Notes: a model not told the origin generated them from the letters alone. DNA of 64,000 nucleotides from Sedimenticola hydrogenitrophicus (GCF_029017505.1 NZ_JAQGEI010000007.1:62001-126000); one strand, 5' to 3'; shown: positions 19,412-28,951, counted from the stretch's first letter. Translations and numbers: made by a program.

Positions 19412-22400
19412 ATGAGCCACTTTCTTGACCGCCTGCGGTTTTTCAAGAAGGTCCAGGGGACCTTCTCCAAGGGCCACGGTATAGTGACTAACGAGGATCG
19501 CCAGTGGGAAGATACCTATCGTAACCGCTGGCGCCACGACAAGGTGGTCCGCTCCACCCACGGGGTAAACTGTACCGGTGGTTGCTCGTGGAAAATCTTT
19601 GTCAAGAATGGTCTGGTTGCCTATGAGATGCAGCAGACCGATTACCCGGAGACCCGGCCCGACCTGCCCAACCACGAACCCCGTGGCTGTCAGCGCGGCG
19701 CCTCCTTCTCCTGGTATCTGTACAGCCCGCACCGCATCAAGTATCCGCTGGTGCGCGGCCGTCTGATCGATCTCTACCGCAGCGAGCGCAAAAGCGGCAA
19801 GGACCCGGTGGAAGCCTGGGAAGCGATCCAGCAGGACCCCGCCAAACGCAAGAGCTACACCGCCGTACGCGGCCTGGGCGGCTTCGTCCGTTCCAGCTGG
19901 GAAGAGCTGACCGAGATCATCGCCGCGGCCAACGTCTACACCATCAAGAAATGGGGTCCGGACCGCATCTACGGTTTCTCGCCCATCCCCGCCATGTCCA
20001 TGATCAGCTACGCGGCCGGTTCCCGCTACCTGTCGCTGATCGGCGGCGCCTGCGGCTCCTTCTACGACTGGTACTGTGACCTCCCCGCCGCCTCTCCCCA
20101 GGTGTGGGGCGAGCAGACCGACGTGCCGGAAGCGGCCGACTGGTACAACTCCAAGTACATCATCATCTGCGGCGCCAACCTGCCGATGACCCGGACCCCG
20201 GACGCCCACTTCGCCATCGAGTCCCGTTACAACGGCACCAAGGTGGTCTCCATGGCCCCGGACTACGCCGAGTTCGTCAAGTTCGCCGATCTCTGGATGC
20301 CGGTAAAACAGGGCACCGACTCCGCCGCCTTCATGGCCATGGGCCATGTGGCGCTGAATGAATTCCACATCAAGAAGCAGGACCCCTACTTCAGCGAGTA
20401 TGTGCGCACCTATACCGACATGCCGATGCAGGTGATGCTGCGCAAGGACGGCGACCGTTATGTCTCCGGTCGTTTCCTGCGCGCCACCGACTTCGACAAC
20501 AACATGGGCGAGTCCAACAATCCCGAGTGGAAGACCGTGGTCTATGACGAGGTCAGCAAGGCCTATGTGGTGCCCAACGGCTCGGTCGGATTCCGCTGGG
20601 GCGAGGAAGGCAAGTGGAACCTGCTGCCGAAGAACGCCGCCGACCAGGCGGATATCGAGGCCGAACTCACCTGCATCAACAGCCGTGACGACGTGGTCAG
20701 CGTGGCCTTCCCCCACTTCACCGAAGGCGAGGATGACACCCTGCTGCGCAACATCCCGGTGCGCAAGCTGAAGCTGGCCTCCGGTGAGGAAGTGTTCGTC
20801 ACCTCCGTGTTCGACCTGATGGTCTCCCAGTACGGTATCGACCGTGGCCTGGGCGACAACCTGGCCACCTCCTACGAGGACGCGAGCGTACCCTACACCC
20901 CGGCCTGGGGCTCCAGGGTCACCGGCATCAAGACCGCCGACCTGATCCGTACCGGCCGCGAGTTTGCCGAGAACGCCTCCAAGACCCGTGGCAAATCCAT
21001 GGTCATCATGGGTGCCGCCATCAACCACTGGTACCACAACGACCTGGGCTACCGCAGTATCATGAACATCCTGCACATCTGTGGCTGCGTGGGTCAGTCC
21101 GGTGGCGGCTGGGCGCACTATGTGGGTCAGGAGAAACTGCGTCCGCAAGCAGGCTGGGCACCGATCGCCTTCGCCCTCGACTGGCACCGTCCGCCACGTC
21201 ACATGAACAGCACCACCTACTGGTATTTCCATACCGACCAGTGGCGCTATGAGAAGGTCGAGGCCGACAACATCCTTGGCTCCACTGCCACCGCCAAGTA
21301 TCGCGGTTACCAGATCGGTGACTACAACGTCGTCTCCCAGCGTCTCGGCTGGCTGCCCTCGTCGCCGCACTTCAACAAGAACCCGCTGGAGATCGTCAAG
21401 GCGGCGGAAGCGGCCGGCGCCACCGACGAGGCCGGCGTGTCCCAGTACATGGCAGAGCAGTTGAAGAGCGGCGACATGGCCTTCTCCATCGAGGATATCG
21501 ATGCCGAGGAGAATCATCCGCGCAACCTGTTCGTCTGGCGCGCCAACCTGATCGGCTGTTCCGCCAAGGGCCATGAGTATTTCCTCAAGCACCTGCTGGG
21601 CGCCCAGAACGGCGTGATGCAGGAGGGCACCGAAGGGGCCAGCTGCAAGGAGATCAAGTGGCGTGAAAAGGCGCCGGTCGGCAAGCTGGATCTGATGGTG
21701 GACATCAACTTCCGCCTCAACTCCACCGGTGCCTACTCGGACATCATCCTGCCGACTGCCACCTGGTACGAGAAGGCCGACCTGAACACCACCGACATGC
21801 ACCCGTTCGTGCATCCACTGGGCAAGGCGGTCGATCCGGCATTCGAGTCCAAGTCGGACTGGCAGATCTTCATGAAGATCGCCAAGAAGTTCTCCGAGAT
21901 CGCCGAGAAGCACCTGGGCACCGTAAAGGACGTGGTCGCCCTGCCGATGCAGCACGACTCCCCGCAGGCCCTGGCCCAGCCCTATGGCGAGGTCAAGGAC
22001 TGGAAACGCGGCGAGTGTGACCTGATCCCGGGCAAGACCGCCCCGCTGTTCAAGGTGGTGGAGCGCGATTACCCCAACACCTACAAGAAGTACACCTCGG
22101 TGGGCCCGCTGATGAACAAGCTGGGCAACAACATCAAGGGTATCGACTGGAACACCGACCTGGAAATCGACCAGTTGAAGGAGCTCAACGGCATAATCAC
22201 CGAGGAGGGCATCTCCAAGGGCCGTCCTTCACTGCTGGAGGATGTGCAGGTGTGTGACACGGTGCTGCACATGGCGCCGGAGACCAACGGCGAGGTGGCC
22301 CACAAGTCCTGGTCCGCGCTGTCCAGGAAGACCGGCATCAGCCACAAACATCTGTACGAAGGCCGTCACGAGGAGAAGATCCGCTATCACGATATCGTCG

Positions 22401-23173
22401 CCCAGCCGCGCAAGATCATCACCGCGCCGACCTGGTCCGGCATCGAGTCCGAGGAGGTGAGCTACAACGCCTGTTACACCAACATCCACGAGCACATCCC
22501 GTTCCGTACCCTGACCGGACGTGCCTCGTTCTATCTCGATCACGAGTGGATGCTGGACTTCGGCGAGGGTCTCTGCTGCTTCCGTCCGCCACAGGACCTG
22601 GGTGCGCACAAGAACCTGCCGAAGGAACTGGCGAAGAAGCTGGAAGGCAAGAAGAGCCTGACGCTGAACTGGATCACCCCGCACTCCAAGTGGGGTATCC
22701 ACTCCTCCTACCAGGACAACCTGCGCATGCTGACCCTGTTCCGTGGCGGCCCCTACTTCTGGCTGAACGAGGACGAGGCCAGGAGCATCGGCATCCGGGA
22801 CAACGACTGGGTCGAGGCGGTCAACGCCAACGGCGCCACCGTGGCCCGCGTCGTGGTCAGCCAGCGCGTACCCAAGGGCATGGCGATCATGTATCACGCC
22901 CAGGAGAAGAACGTGAACGTACCGGGTTCCAACACCACCGGTAAACGCGGCGGCATTCTCAACAGTGTGACCAAGGTGGTGATGAAACCGACCAACATGA
23001 TCGGCGGTTACGCACAGCTCTCCTACGCCTTCAACTACTACGGGACCGTGGGCAGCCAGCGCGACGAGAACGTCATCGTGCACAAGATCGAAGATGCCGA
23101 TGTGAACTGGATGGAAGGTGATCTGACACCGGAACGCGAGGCTCAACTGAATCCTGAGGGAATCAACAACTGA
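19412..23173 (+). CDS. narG: respiratory nitrate reductase alpha subunit
   Basis: Catalytic subunit of the membrane-bound quinol:nitrate oxidoreductase; reduces nitrate to nitrite on the cytosolic side with a bis-MGD molybdenum cofactor. 1253 residues, full length. The N-terminus (SHFLDRLRFFKKVQGTFSKG) keeps the remnant of a twin-arginine-like leader. The FS0 cluster ligands lie in STHGVNCTGGCSWKIFVKNG. The molybdenum-ligand aspartate is expected in YCDLPAASPQVWGEQTDVPE. The start has AGAGGAG seven bases upstream. It is followed by narH, narJ and narI. No frameshift was seen. Confidence 0.98.
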   Translation: MSHFLDRLRFFKKVQGTFSKGHGIVTNEDRQWEDTYRNRWRHDKVVRSTHGVNCTGGCSWKIFVKNGLVAYEMQQTDYPETRPDLPNHEPRGCQRGASFSWYLYSPHRIKYPLVRGRLIDLYRSERKSGKDPVEAWEAIQQDPAKRKSYTAVRGLGGFVRSSWEELTEIIAAANVYTIKKWGPDRIYGFSPIPAMSMISYAAGSRYLSLIGGACGSFYDWYCDLPAASPQVWGEQTDVPEAADWYNSKYIIICGANLPMTRTPDAHFAIESRYNGTKVVSMAPDYAEFVKFADLWMPVKQGTDSAAFMAMGHVALNEFHIKKQDPYFSEYVRTYTDMPMQVMLRKDGDRYVSGRFLRATDFDNNMGESNNPEWKTVVYDEVSKAYVVPNGSVGFRWGEEGKWNLLPKNAADQADIEAELTCINSRDDVVSVAFPHFTEGEDDTLLRNIPVRKLKLASGEEVFVTSVFDLMVSQYGIDRGLGDNLATSYEDASVPYTPAWGSRVTGIKTADLIRTGREFAENASKTRGKSMVIMGAAINHWYHNDLGYRSIMNILHICGCVGQSGGGWAHYVGQEKLRPQAGWAPIAFALDWHRPPRHMNSTTYWYFHTDQWRYEKVEADNILGSTATAKYRGYQIGDYNVVSQRLGWLPSSPHFNKNPLEIVKAAEAAGATDEAGVSQYMAEQLKSGDMAFSIEDIDAEENHPRNLFVWRANLIGCSAKGHEYFLKHLLGAQNGVMQEGTEGASCKEIKWREKAPVGKLDLMVDINFRLNSTGAYSDIILPTATWYEKADLNTTDMHPFVHPLGKAVDPAFESKSDWQIFMKIAKKFSEIAEKHLGTVKDVVALPMQHDSPQALAQPYGEVKDWKRGECDLIPGKTAPLFKVVERDYPNTYKKYTSVGPLMNKLGNNIKGIDWNTDLEIDQLKELNGIITEEGISKGRPSLLEDVQVCDTVLHMAPETNGEVAHKSWSALSRKTGISHKHLYEGRHEEKIRYHDIVAQPRKIITAPTWSGIESEEVSYNACYTNIHEHIPFRTLTGRASFYLDHEWMLDFGEGLCCFRPPQDLGAHKNLPKELAKKLEGKKSLTLNWITPHSKWGIHSSYQDNLRMLTLFRGGPYFWLNEDEARSIGIRDNDWVEAVNANGATVARVVVSQRVPKGMAIMYHAQEKNVNVPGSNTTGKRGGILNSVTKVVMKPTNMIGGYAQLSYAFNYYGTVGSQRDENVIVHKIEDADVNWMEGDLTPEREAQLNPEGINN

Positions 23174-23190
23174 GTCTGTGAATCGCAACC

Positions 23191-23212
23191 TGCAGGGTGG
23201 CGACACCCTGCA
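23191..23212 (+). other. narG-narH intercistronic hairpin
   Basis: Perfect 9-base stem TGCAGGGTG / CACCCTGCA with a GCGA tetraloop, 17 bases after the narG stop. It has no T-tract. GNRA-type loops favour stable hairpins, so it may protect the narG message 3' end. Confidence 0.55.
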
Positions 23213-23239
23213 CCCGGTGGAAAGAATATTGAGGAATAA

Positions 23240-24805
23240 ATGATGAATATACGTGCACAAATCGCAATGGTCCTGAACCTGGACAAGTGCATCGGTTGCC
23301 ACACCTGTTCTGTAACCTGCAAGAACATCTGGACCAACCGTAAGGGTGTTGAGTACGCCTGGTTCAACAACGTCGAATCCAAGCCCGGCATCGGTTTCCC
23401 CAAGGAGTGGGAGAACCAGGAGAAGTGGAAAGGCGGCTGGAAGAAAGAGAACGGCCAGCTGGAGCTGAAGGCCGGCGGCCGCATCAGCAAGCTGCTGAAC
23501 ATCTTCGCCAACCCCGACATGCCGGAGATCGACGACTACTACGAGCCGTTCGACTACGACTACCCCAAGCTGCAGAACAAGCCCCTCTCCGAGGCGGCGC
23601 CGACCGCCCGTCCGCTCTCCCAGATCACCGGCGAGCGTATGGAGAAGATCCACTGGGGTCCGAACTGGGAAGACGACCTGGCCGGCGAGTTCGATAAGCG
23701 CTCGGTGGATCAGAACTTCAAGGGTATCCAGAAGCAGATCTACAAGGAGTTCGAAAAGACCTTCCACATGTATCTGCCGAGACTGTGTAACCACTGTCTG
23801 AATCCGGCCTGTGTCGCCAGCTGCCCGTCCGGCGCGATCTACAAGCGTGACGAGGACGGTGCCGTGCTGATCGATCAGGACCGCTGCCGCGGCTGGCGCA
23901 TGTGCGTCAGCGCCTGCCCGTACAAGAAGATCTACTTCAACTGGGAATCCGGCAAGTCCGAGAAGTGCATCCTCTGCTATCCGCGTATCGAGTCGGGCAT
24001 GCCGACCGCCTGCGCCGAATCCTGTGTCGGGCGTATCCGTTACATGGGCGTGGTGCTGTATGACGCCGACAAGATCAGCGACGCCGCCGCCGTGGCCGGC
24101 GAAAAGGATCTGTACAAATCGCAGATGGATATCTTCCTCGATCCGAACGATCCGGAAGTGATCCGTCAGGCCCAGGAGCAGGGAATCCCCGACACCTGGC
24201 TGGAAGCGGCCAAGCGTTCGCCGGTCTACAAGATGGCCATCGAGTGGAAGATCGCCTTCCCGCTGCATCCGGAGTATCGCACCCTGCCGATGATGTGGTA
24301 CGTGCCGCCGCTGTCGCCGGTACAGAGCCAGATCGACCAGGGCACCCTGCCGACCGAGGCCGACGGCGTGATCCCCAAGGCCGAGGCACTGCGCTTCCCG
24401 GTACAGTATCTCGCCAACCTGCTCACCGCCGGCGACGAGAAGCCGATCGTCAGCGCCCTGAACCGTCTGCTGGCGATGCGCAGCAACCAGCGTTCCAAGG
24501 GCGTGGACGGCACCACCAACCTCGCCGCCCTGGAAGCCGCCGGCCTGACCGAGGCGCAGTCCGACGAGATGTACCAGATGCTCGGTATCGCCAACTACAA
24601 CGACCGCTTCGTAATCCCAACCGCCAACGAGGCGCTGGCGCAGGAAGATCCCTATGCCTTCCAGGGACAGAACGGTTTCAGTGCCGGCAACGTCAGCTCT
24701 CAGGGCAGTGGTAGCGGCGAAGGGTTTACCCTGTTCCCCGCGCCACGCAAACGCACCTATACCCCTCAGGGCATTCAGCAACCGCGGAAAAAAGATACCG
24801 TTTAA
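23240..24805 (+). CDS. narH: respiratory nitrate reductase beta subunit
   Basis: Electron-transfer subunit carrying three [4Fe-4S] and one [3Fe-4S] cluster between NarI hemes and NarG. 521 residues. Cysteine groups are visible at CIGCHTCSVTCKN (near residue 16), LCNHCLNPACVASCPSG, CRGWRMCVSACPYKK and CILCYPRIESGMPTACAESC. In the third group a tryptophan replaces a cysteine (CRGWRMC), the known NarH feature that makes one centre [3Fe-4S]. The C-terminus is rich in glycine, serine and basic residues, a variable tail. Two ATGs (23240, 23243) are adjacent after a GAGGAAT site. Confidence 0.98.
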   Translation: MMNIRAQIAMVLNLDKCIGCHTCSVTCKNIWTNRKGVEYAWFNNVESKPGIGFPKEWENQEKWKGGWKKENGQLELKAGGRISKLLNIFANPDMPEIDDYYEPFDYDYPKLQNKPLSEAAPTARPLSQITGERMEKIHWGPNWEDDLAGEFDKRSVDQNFKGIQKQIYKEFEKTFHMYLPRLCNHCLNPACVASCPSGAIYKRDEDGAVLIDQDRCRGWRMCVSACPYKKIYFNWESGKSEKCILCYPRIESGMPTACAESCVGRIRYMGVVLYDADKISDAAAVAGEKDLYKSQMDIFLDPNDPEVIRQAQEQGIPDTWLEAAKRSPVYKMAIEWKIAFPLHPEYRTLPMMWYVPPLSPVQSQIDQGTLPTEADGVIPKAEALRFPVQYLANLLTAGDEKPIVSALNRLLAMRSNQRSKGVDGTTNLAALEAAGLTEAQSDEMYQMLGIANYNDRFVIPTANEALAQEDPYAFQGQNGFSAGNVSSQGSGSGEGFTLFPAPRKRTYTPQGIQQPRKKDTV

Positions 24806-24820
24806 CGGGAGATTATCACG

Positions 24821-25336
24821 ATGCTTATCTACAACATCATGGCCCGGCTGCTCGATTATCCGGATGACGAACTGATGGAAAACCTGTCCGGGATCATCGA
24901 CGCCATCCACCAGGATGACGCCATTGGCCCGCAGGAGAAGGAAGATCTGCTCCATCTGATCTCCTGGATAAACATGCACGACCTGACCGGTCTGCAGAGC
25001 AAGTATGTCCAGACCTTCGACATGGTTCCGGAGCACGACCTGCACCTCACCCATCACCTGTTTGGTGATGACCGGGGTCGCGGTCCGGCGCTGATCGACC
25101 TTTCCGAGTACTACAAGGCCAGCGGCCTGGAGATCGAGAGCAAGGAGATCCCCGACTTCCTGCCGCTGATCCTGGAGTATGTCTCCACACTGGACGACCT
25201 GCAGGCGCGGGTCTTCCTGGGCGACGCCGCCAAGGTACTGAAGGTGATTGGCGACAATCTGGAAAAGGCCGAGAGCCCCTACGCGCGGATACTTCGCATT
25301 GTGGAAAACCGTGGACATCTGGCCCAAGCAGCCTGA
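24821..25336 (+). CDS. narJ: nitrate reductase assembly chaperone NarJ
   Basis: Dedicated chaperone that holds apo-NarG until the molybdenum cofactor is inserted and the complex meets NarI. 171 residues, shorter than E. coli NarJ (about 236) but helical throughout and with the expected motifs: RLLDYPDDELMENL at the N-terminus, YVQTFDMVPEHDLHLTHHLF in the centre, and LPDFLPLILEYVSTL-like helix KEIPDFLPLILEY. It sits 15 bases after narH and 12 before narI. Confidence 0.93.
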   Translation: MLIYNIMARLLDYPDDELMENLSGIIDAIHQDDAIGPQEKEDLLHLISWINMHDLTGLQSKYVQTFDMVPEHDLHLTHHLFGDDRGRGPALIDLSEYYKASGLEIESKEIPDFLPLILEYVSTLDDLQARVFLGDAAKVLKVIGDNLEKAESPYARILRIVENRGHLAQAA

Positions 25337-25348
25337 GGAGCGTTTTGA

Positions 25349-26044
25349 ATGACACTGAATAACTTCTTTTTTGGGGCCTACCCCTACCTCGCCGGTACCA
25401 TCTTCCTGCTGGGAAGCTGGCTCCGTTTCGATCGTGAACAGTACACCTGGAAGGCCGATTCCAGTCAGCTGCTGAGCGGCAAGAACATGCGGCTTGCCAG
25501 CAACCTGTTCCACGTGGGCATACTGGCGGTCTTCTTCGGCCACCTGGTCGGCATGCTGACCCCGCACAGCTGGTTCCTGGCGGCTGGCATCTCCGATGCC
25601 ACCCACCAGTACATTGCCATCTATGCGGGTCTGATCTTCGGCAGCCTCTGTCTGATCGGTGCCATCATGCTGCTGTTGCGCCGCCTGAATGAGCCGCGGG
25701 TGCGTGCGGTCAGCCGCAAGCGTGATACCTTCATCATCGGCTGGCTGCTGGCCACCGTTGCCCTGGGCCTGAGCACCACGGTAGTCTCCTTTGAGCACGC
25801 CGCCCATGGCGATGCCAGCACCATGATCGCCCTGACCGAGTGGGTGAAGAGCGTGGCGACCCTGAGTGTCGATCCCAGCCTGATCCAGAATGTGAACTTC
25901 ATCTTCAAGCTGCACATGTTCTTCGGCATGAGCGTGTTCCTGCTGTTCCCGTTCACCCGACTGGTCCATGTCTGGAGCGTACCGCTGAGCTACATCAGCC
26001 GCCCCTACCAGATCGTGCGGGTGAAAAAGGTCCGCATGAACTGA
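25349..26044 (+). CDS. narI: respiratory nitrate reductase gamma subunit
   Basis: Membrane diheme cytochrome b that oxidises quinol and passes electrons to NarH. 231 residues with five membrane helices. It starts MTLNNFFFGAYPYLAGTIFL, as in the family. Candidate heme histidines lie in LFHVGILAVFFGHLVGML (helix 2) and in the last helix (FIFKLHMFFGMSVFLLFPFT, then RLVHVWS). It ends the narGHJI operon, with a terminator about 110 bases later. Confidence 0.96.
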   Translation: MTLNNFFFGAYPYLAGTIFLLGSWLRFDREQYTWKADSSQLLSGKNMRLASNLFHVGILAVFFGHLVGMLTPHSWFLAAGISDATHQYIAIYAGLIFGSLCLIGAIMLLLRRLNEPRVRAVSRKRDTFIIGWLLATVALGLSTTVVSFEHAAHGDASTMIALTEWVKSVATLSVDPSLIQNVNFIFKLHMFFGMSVFLLFPFTRLVHVWSVPLSYISRPYQIVRVKKVRMN

Positions 26045-26154
26045 GTGTCAGGCAGTTTCCGGTGTCGAAGTACACCTACCCACCCACAAGAGTGCGTTGA
26101 TACGTAACGGTGGGTCGGCGCCTTTGACGACCAGCCGGACCGGCAGTGGTTGTG

Positions 26155-26182
26155 GAGGGGGGCATTGCCCCCCTCTTTTTTT
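26155..26182 (+). terminator. strong rho-independent terminator of the nar operon
   Basis: GAGGGGGGCATTGCCCCCCTC stem-loop (split as GAGGGGGGC/GCCCCCCTC) followed by seven T residues. It lies 110 bases after narI and separates it from the phosphoribulokinase gene. Confidence 0.92.
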
Positions 26183-26297
26183 GAATATTGCAAACATCAC
26201 CCTCCACCCTTCAATCTTCAAATGGCCGGGCAATCCGCTCGAAAATATGCCAGAATCGGCCGATTCGTCGTTCAGAATTGCCGAGAATTGTGCATCC

Positions 26298-27212
26298 ATG
26301 GGTAAGAGAGAATTTCCGATTGTCGCCGTGACCGGCTCGTCCGGCGCCGGCACCAGTACCGTCCGGGACGCCTTTGGCCATATCTTCTATCGTGAAGGTA
26401 TCCAGTCGCTGATGATCGAGGGTGACTCCTACCACCGCTACACCCGTAGCGACATGAAAAAGGCCACCAAGCTGGCCAAGCAGCAGGGTCGCAACCTGAG
26501 TCATTTCAGCCCCGAGGCGAACCTGCTGGACGAGCTGGCGCTGCTGTTCAAGACCTACAAGGAGACCGGCCAGGGCAAGATCCGCCAATACCTGCATAAC
26601 GAGGAGGAGGCCCTGCAGTGGGATATGAAACCGGGCACCTTCACCCCCTGGGTGGAGACCAAGGAGGAGACCGACCTGCTGCTCTATGAGGGACTCCACG
26701 GCGGCATGCCGGAGGTGCGCCCGTATGTGGACCTGCTGATCGGGGTGGTGCCGATCATCAACCTGGAGTGGATACAGAAGATCCAGCGCGACAACGAGAC
26801 CCGCGGCTACGACACCGAATCCATTGTCGAGGCGATCAAGCGCCGCATGGATGACTACGTGGAGCACATCACCCCGCAGTTCTCTCACACCGACATCAAC
26901 TTTCAGCGCATCCCCACGGTGGACACCTCCAACCCCTTTATCTCCAGGGAGGTGCCGACGGCCGACGAGAGTCTGGTGGTGATCCGGGTGAAGAAGCGCA
27001 TCATCAAGAAGTACAATATCGATCTGGTCTACATGAAGCACATGATCGAAAACTCCTTCATCTCGCGCCGCAACACCCTGGTGATACCCGGCACCAAGAT
27101 GACCTTCGCCATGGAGGTGTTGCTGGCACCGATCATCGAGGACCTGGTGAAAAACTCCAAGAACGCCCTCCGGGTCAAGAAAAAGAAGAAGAGCGCCCGG
27201 CATGACGACTAA
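26298..27212 (+). CDS. phosphoribulokinase (PrkB/CbbP class)
   Basis: ATP-dependent kinase that makes ribulose-1,5-bisphosphate for RuBisCO in the Calvin cycle. 304 residues, the proteobacterial class I size. The P-loop is VAVTGSSGAGTSTVRDAF; EGDSYHRYTRSDM and YFGPEAN-like SHFSPEANLLDEL follow, then LLYEGLHGGMPEVRPYVDLL and ITPQFSHTDINFQRIPTVDTSNPF. The tail is lysine-rich. The start at 26298 fits the family; the frame is open upstream to 26097. E. coli has a PrkB of this type without RuBisCO, so presence alone does not prove autotrophy. No RuBisCO gene is in the window. Confidence 0.93.
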   Translation: MGKREFPIVAVTGSSGAGTSTVRDAFGHIFYREGIQSLMIEGDSYHRYTRSDMKKATKLAKQQGRNLSHFSPEANLLDELALLFKTYKETGQGKIRQYLHNEEEALQWDMKPGTFTPWVETKEETDLLLYEGLHGGMPEVRPYVDLLIGVVPIINLEWIQKIQRDNETRGYDTESIVEAIKRRMDDYVEHITPQFSHTDINFQRIPTVDTSNPFISREVPTADESLVVIRVKKRIIKKYNIDLVYMKHMIENSFISRRNTLVIPGTKMTFAMEVLLAPIIEDLVKNSKNALRVKKKKKSARHDD

Positions 27213-27621
27213 GCTGCTGTTTGTCTACGGCACCCTGCTCAGGGGTGCCGGCCATCCGATGCACCAGGTCCTGCTCGGCCAGAGCGACTTTGTCTCGCCC
27301 GGCCGATTACAGGCCCGGCTCTATGCCGTGCAGGATTATCCGGGCGCCGTCGTATCCGACCGATCCGACGAGTGGGTTCATGGCGAACTCTATGCCATGC
27401 GCGATCCACTGACCCTGCTGAAGCGGTTGGATCGGTACGAAGCCTGCAGCGAGGAGTCGCCGCAACCACACGAATACCGGCGGGAGATCCGGTCGATTCT
27501 GCTGCCGGACGGTGCCCACCGGCCGGCCTGGGTCTACCTTTACCTACGGGACACCGCGCGGCTGCAAGCGATCCCGTCGGGCTACTATCTGGAACCGCCC
27601 CGCCCGGCAGGTCCACAATAA
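27202..27621 (+). CDS. gamma-glutamylcyclotransferase-family protein
   Basis: Small cytosolic protein of the GGCT/AIG2/YtfP fold, 139 residues. The substrate-binding YGTLLRGAGHP motif is at the N-terminus, and the acidic catalytic region LDRYEACSEE lies near residue 75, followed by YRREIRSILL. The family releases 5-oxoproline from gamma-glutamyl amines or peptides; the substrate here is unknown. Its start overlaps the end of the phosphoribulokinase gene by 11 bases, so the two are co-transcribed and coupled, although no metabolic link is obvious. Confidence 0.82.
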   Translation: MTTKLLFVYGTLLRGAGHPMHQVLLGQSDFVSPGRLQARLYAVQDYPGAVVSDRSDEWVHGELYAMRDPLTLLKRLDRYEACSEESPQPHEYRREIRSILLPDGAHRPAWVYLYLRDTARLQAIPSGYYLEPPRPAGPQ

Positions 27622-27646
27622 AGGAAACCCGCCGCCATGAACTCCT

Positions 27647-27689
27647 GGCCGTTCTGCCCCTTGAACAAAAAAGCCATGACAGCCCGATA
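27647..27689. repeat. 43-bp repeat, left copy
   Basis: Starts GGCCGTTCTGCCCCTTG and ends CCCGATA. It closely resembles 28642-28684; the two copies bracket the unknown gene at 27765. The left copy has lost much of its stem complementarity. Confidence 0.6.
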
Positions 27690-27764
27690 ACAACTCCATC
27701 ACCTATTTCCTACTGATTTGGTCTAGTATTCTACCACCAGGACCCATTTCAGAAGGAGAATGCC

Positions 27765-28454
27765 ATGAACAAGAAGCGGGTTACCAGACCCTGTCGAACC
27801 GCGTTGGGTGTCATGTATGCGACCGCTTTGTTAACAACGGTATCGAGCAGTGCACTACTGGCCGAGGCGAGCGGTGACGGCCGAGTGGGTCCCGAAGTCT
27901 TCAGTGACGAGGCGCTTAACCAGTCGCTGCACGCCCTCAACCACCAGATTCAAGACAAATACAGCCAGGAAACCTTGTTGGCCGGGCTGGCCGAATCGCG
28001 GGCACCCGATTTTGCCCAGGCCGCCGTAGCCAGTGCGGCGGTGCCGGTAATTGAGGAGACCCGGGAAATCGGCGCCTTCGGCTACCTGGTCCACGACGGC
28101 AACTCGCTGGACAACGGCTTGGCGTTTTTCAACACCGAGGTGGCGCTGCGCGGTAGCGACCTGTTCATCCAGGTGGCGCTGGAGGCAACCAGTAAGGGCG
28201 AGGCCTTCTCCATGGCCGCCGCGGGGGCAGTGGTGGATGAGCAGTTGATGCAAGTTCGACAGGAGATGATCACCCTGAGCGAGGGATTTGGTGATCCGGT
28301 GAACAATGGAAGCTCGCTGGAGGCCAGTGTTGTGGCGCTCAATCAGCGGCTATTCGACCTGGAACAGCGAGAAAACCGGCTGGCGGCGGCCGTTCCCCCG
28401 GTTGATGGATCGAGCTTCGACAACGTAATGGTGGCGATCGCCATCTCCTACTAG
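27765..28454 (+). CDS. secreted protein of unknown function with three internal repeats
   Basis: 229 residues, not recognised. A probable signal peptide (hydrophobic YATALLTTVSSSALLA near residues 18-33) suggests export to the periplasm. Three short repeats of the form (D/N)G(N/S)S(L/F)(D/E)(N/A) occur near residues 111, 180 and 214, each followed by a small hydrophobic helix-like stretch. There are no cysteines in the mature part and no metal motif. AGAAGGAG precedes the start. A decayed copy of its last 20 codons lies at 29018-29076, and a 43-base repeat flanks it on both sides, so the locus has been duplicated. No function is proposed. Confidence 0.75.
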   Translation: MNKKRVTRPCRTALGVMYATALLTTVSSSALLAEASGDGRVGPEVFSDEALNQSLHALNHQIQDKYSQETLLAGLAESRAPDFAQAAVASAAVPVIEETREIGAFGYLVHDGNSLDNGLAFFNTEVALRGSDLFIQVALEATSKGEAFSMAAAGAVVDEQLMQVRQEMITLSEGFGDPVNNGSSLEASVVALNQRLFDLEQRENRLAAAVPPVDGSSFDNVMVAIAISY

Positions 28455-28641
28455 GAATCAAGCGACCAGACCGCCCTGGATGGCATGGGTTGAGGCCGGG
28501 ATGTAACCCACGCTGCTCACCCGGGACAATCATGCCAGCCACCCACCGTGCCCAGTCGAGCGCAGGTGGGCACAATCGACCCGGGGAAGATGATCGGAAC
28601 CCACAACGCTACGCCTTTTCGCGGATATTTGGCAACAGAAA

Positions 28642-28684
28642 GGCCGTTCTGCCCCTTGCACAAAAGAGGCACAACGGCCCGATA
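28642..28684 (-). terminator. hairpin after small secreted gene, right copy of 43-bp repeat
   Basis: GGCCGTT and AACGGCC bound an inner TGCC/GGCA stem, giving a stable stem-loop 13 bases past the stop of the minus-strand gene at 28697. The T-tail is short (CTTTCTG). Same repeat as 27647-27689. Confidence 0.6.
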
Positions 28685-28696
28685 TTGATCTCCTGG

Positions 28697-28951
28697 CTAC
28701 ATCTTGCCGGCTTCCAACAGCATCCGCATCGCCTTGGCGAGGGTCTTCTCCGCCTCACTGTGCTGGCCCGCGTCATGCTGCTTCATCCCCTCGTCACGCA
28801 GCGCCATCACCTCCGACTTCTGCGTATCGCCGAGCTGGGTAGTTTTCAGCCCGGCATCAATCGCCTTGGCATCCTTCGGGCAGTGGCCGGCCAGCACGGG
28901 CGCGGAGAAGGCCAGGGTCAAGACCGCGGTGAGCCATAGTTGCTTGGTCAT
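28697..28951 (-). CDS. small periplasmic protein, unknown function
   Basis: 84 residues. The signal peptide (KQLWLTAVLTLAFSAPVLAG) is well formed. The mature part is one helical stretch (AKAIDAGLKTTQLGDTQKSE, HDAGQHSEAEKTLAKAMRML) with a single cysteine near its start. The pattern resembles small conserved periplasmic proteins of proteobacteria, which often carry a helical hairpin. GGAGGT lies upstream of the ATG at 28951. It sits reversed between an intact unknown gene and the remnant of that gene's duplicate. Confidence 0.75.
   Translation of the reverse strand: MTKQLWLTAVLTLAFSAPVLAGHCPKDAKAIDAGLKTTQLGDTQKSEVMALRDEGMKQHDAGQHSEAEKTLAKAMRMLLEAGKM

Noticed and set aside
19370-21955. 861-codon minus-strand frame opposite narG
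   Set aside because: Low-complexity Gly/Val/His composition and complete overlap with narG; a shadow frame.
22229-25969. Very long minus-strand open frame opposite narG end, narH, narJ and narI
   Set aside because: It is antisense to four strongly conserved genes with intact motifs and shows no recognisable family; GC-rich codon bias keeps such frames open.
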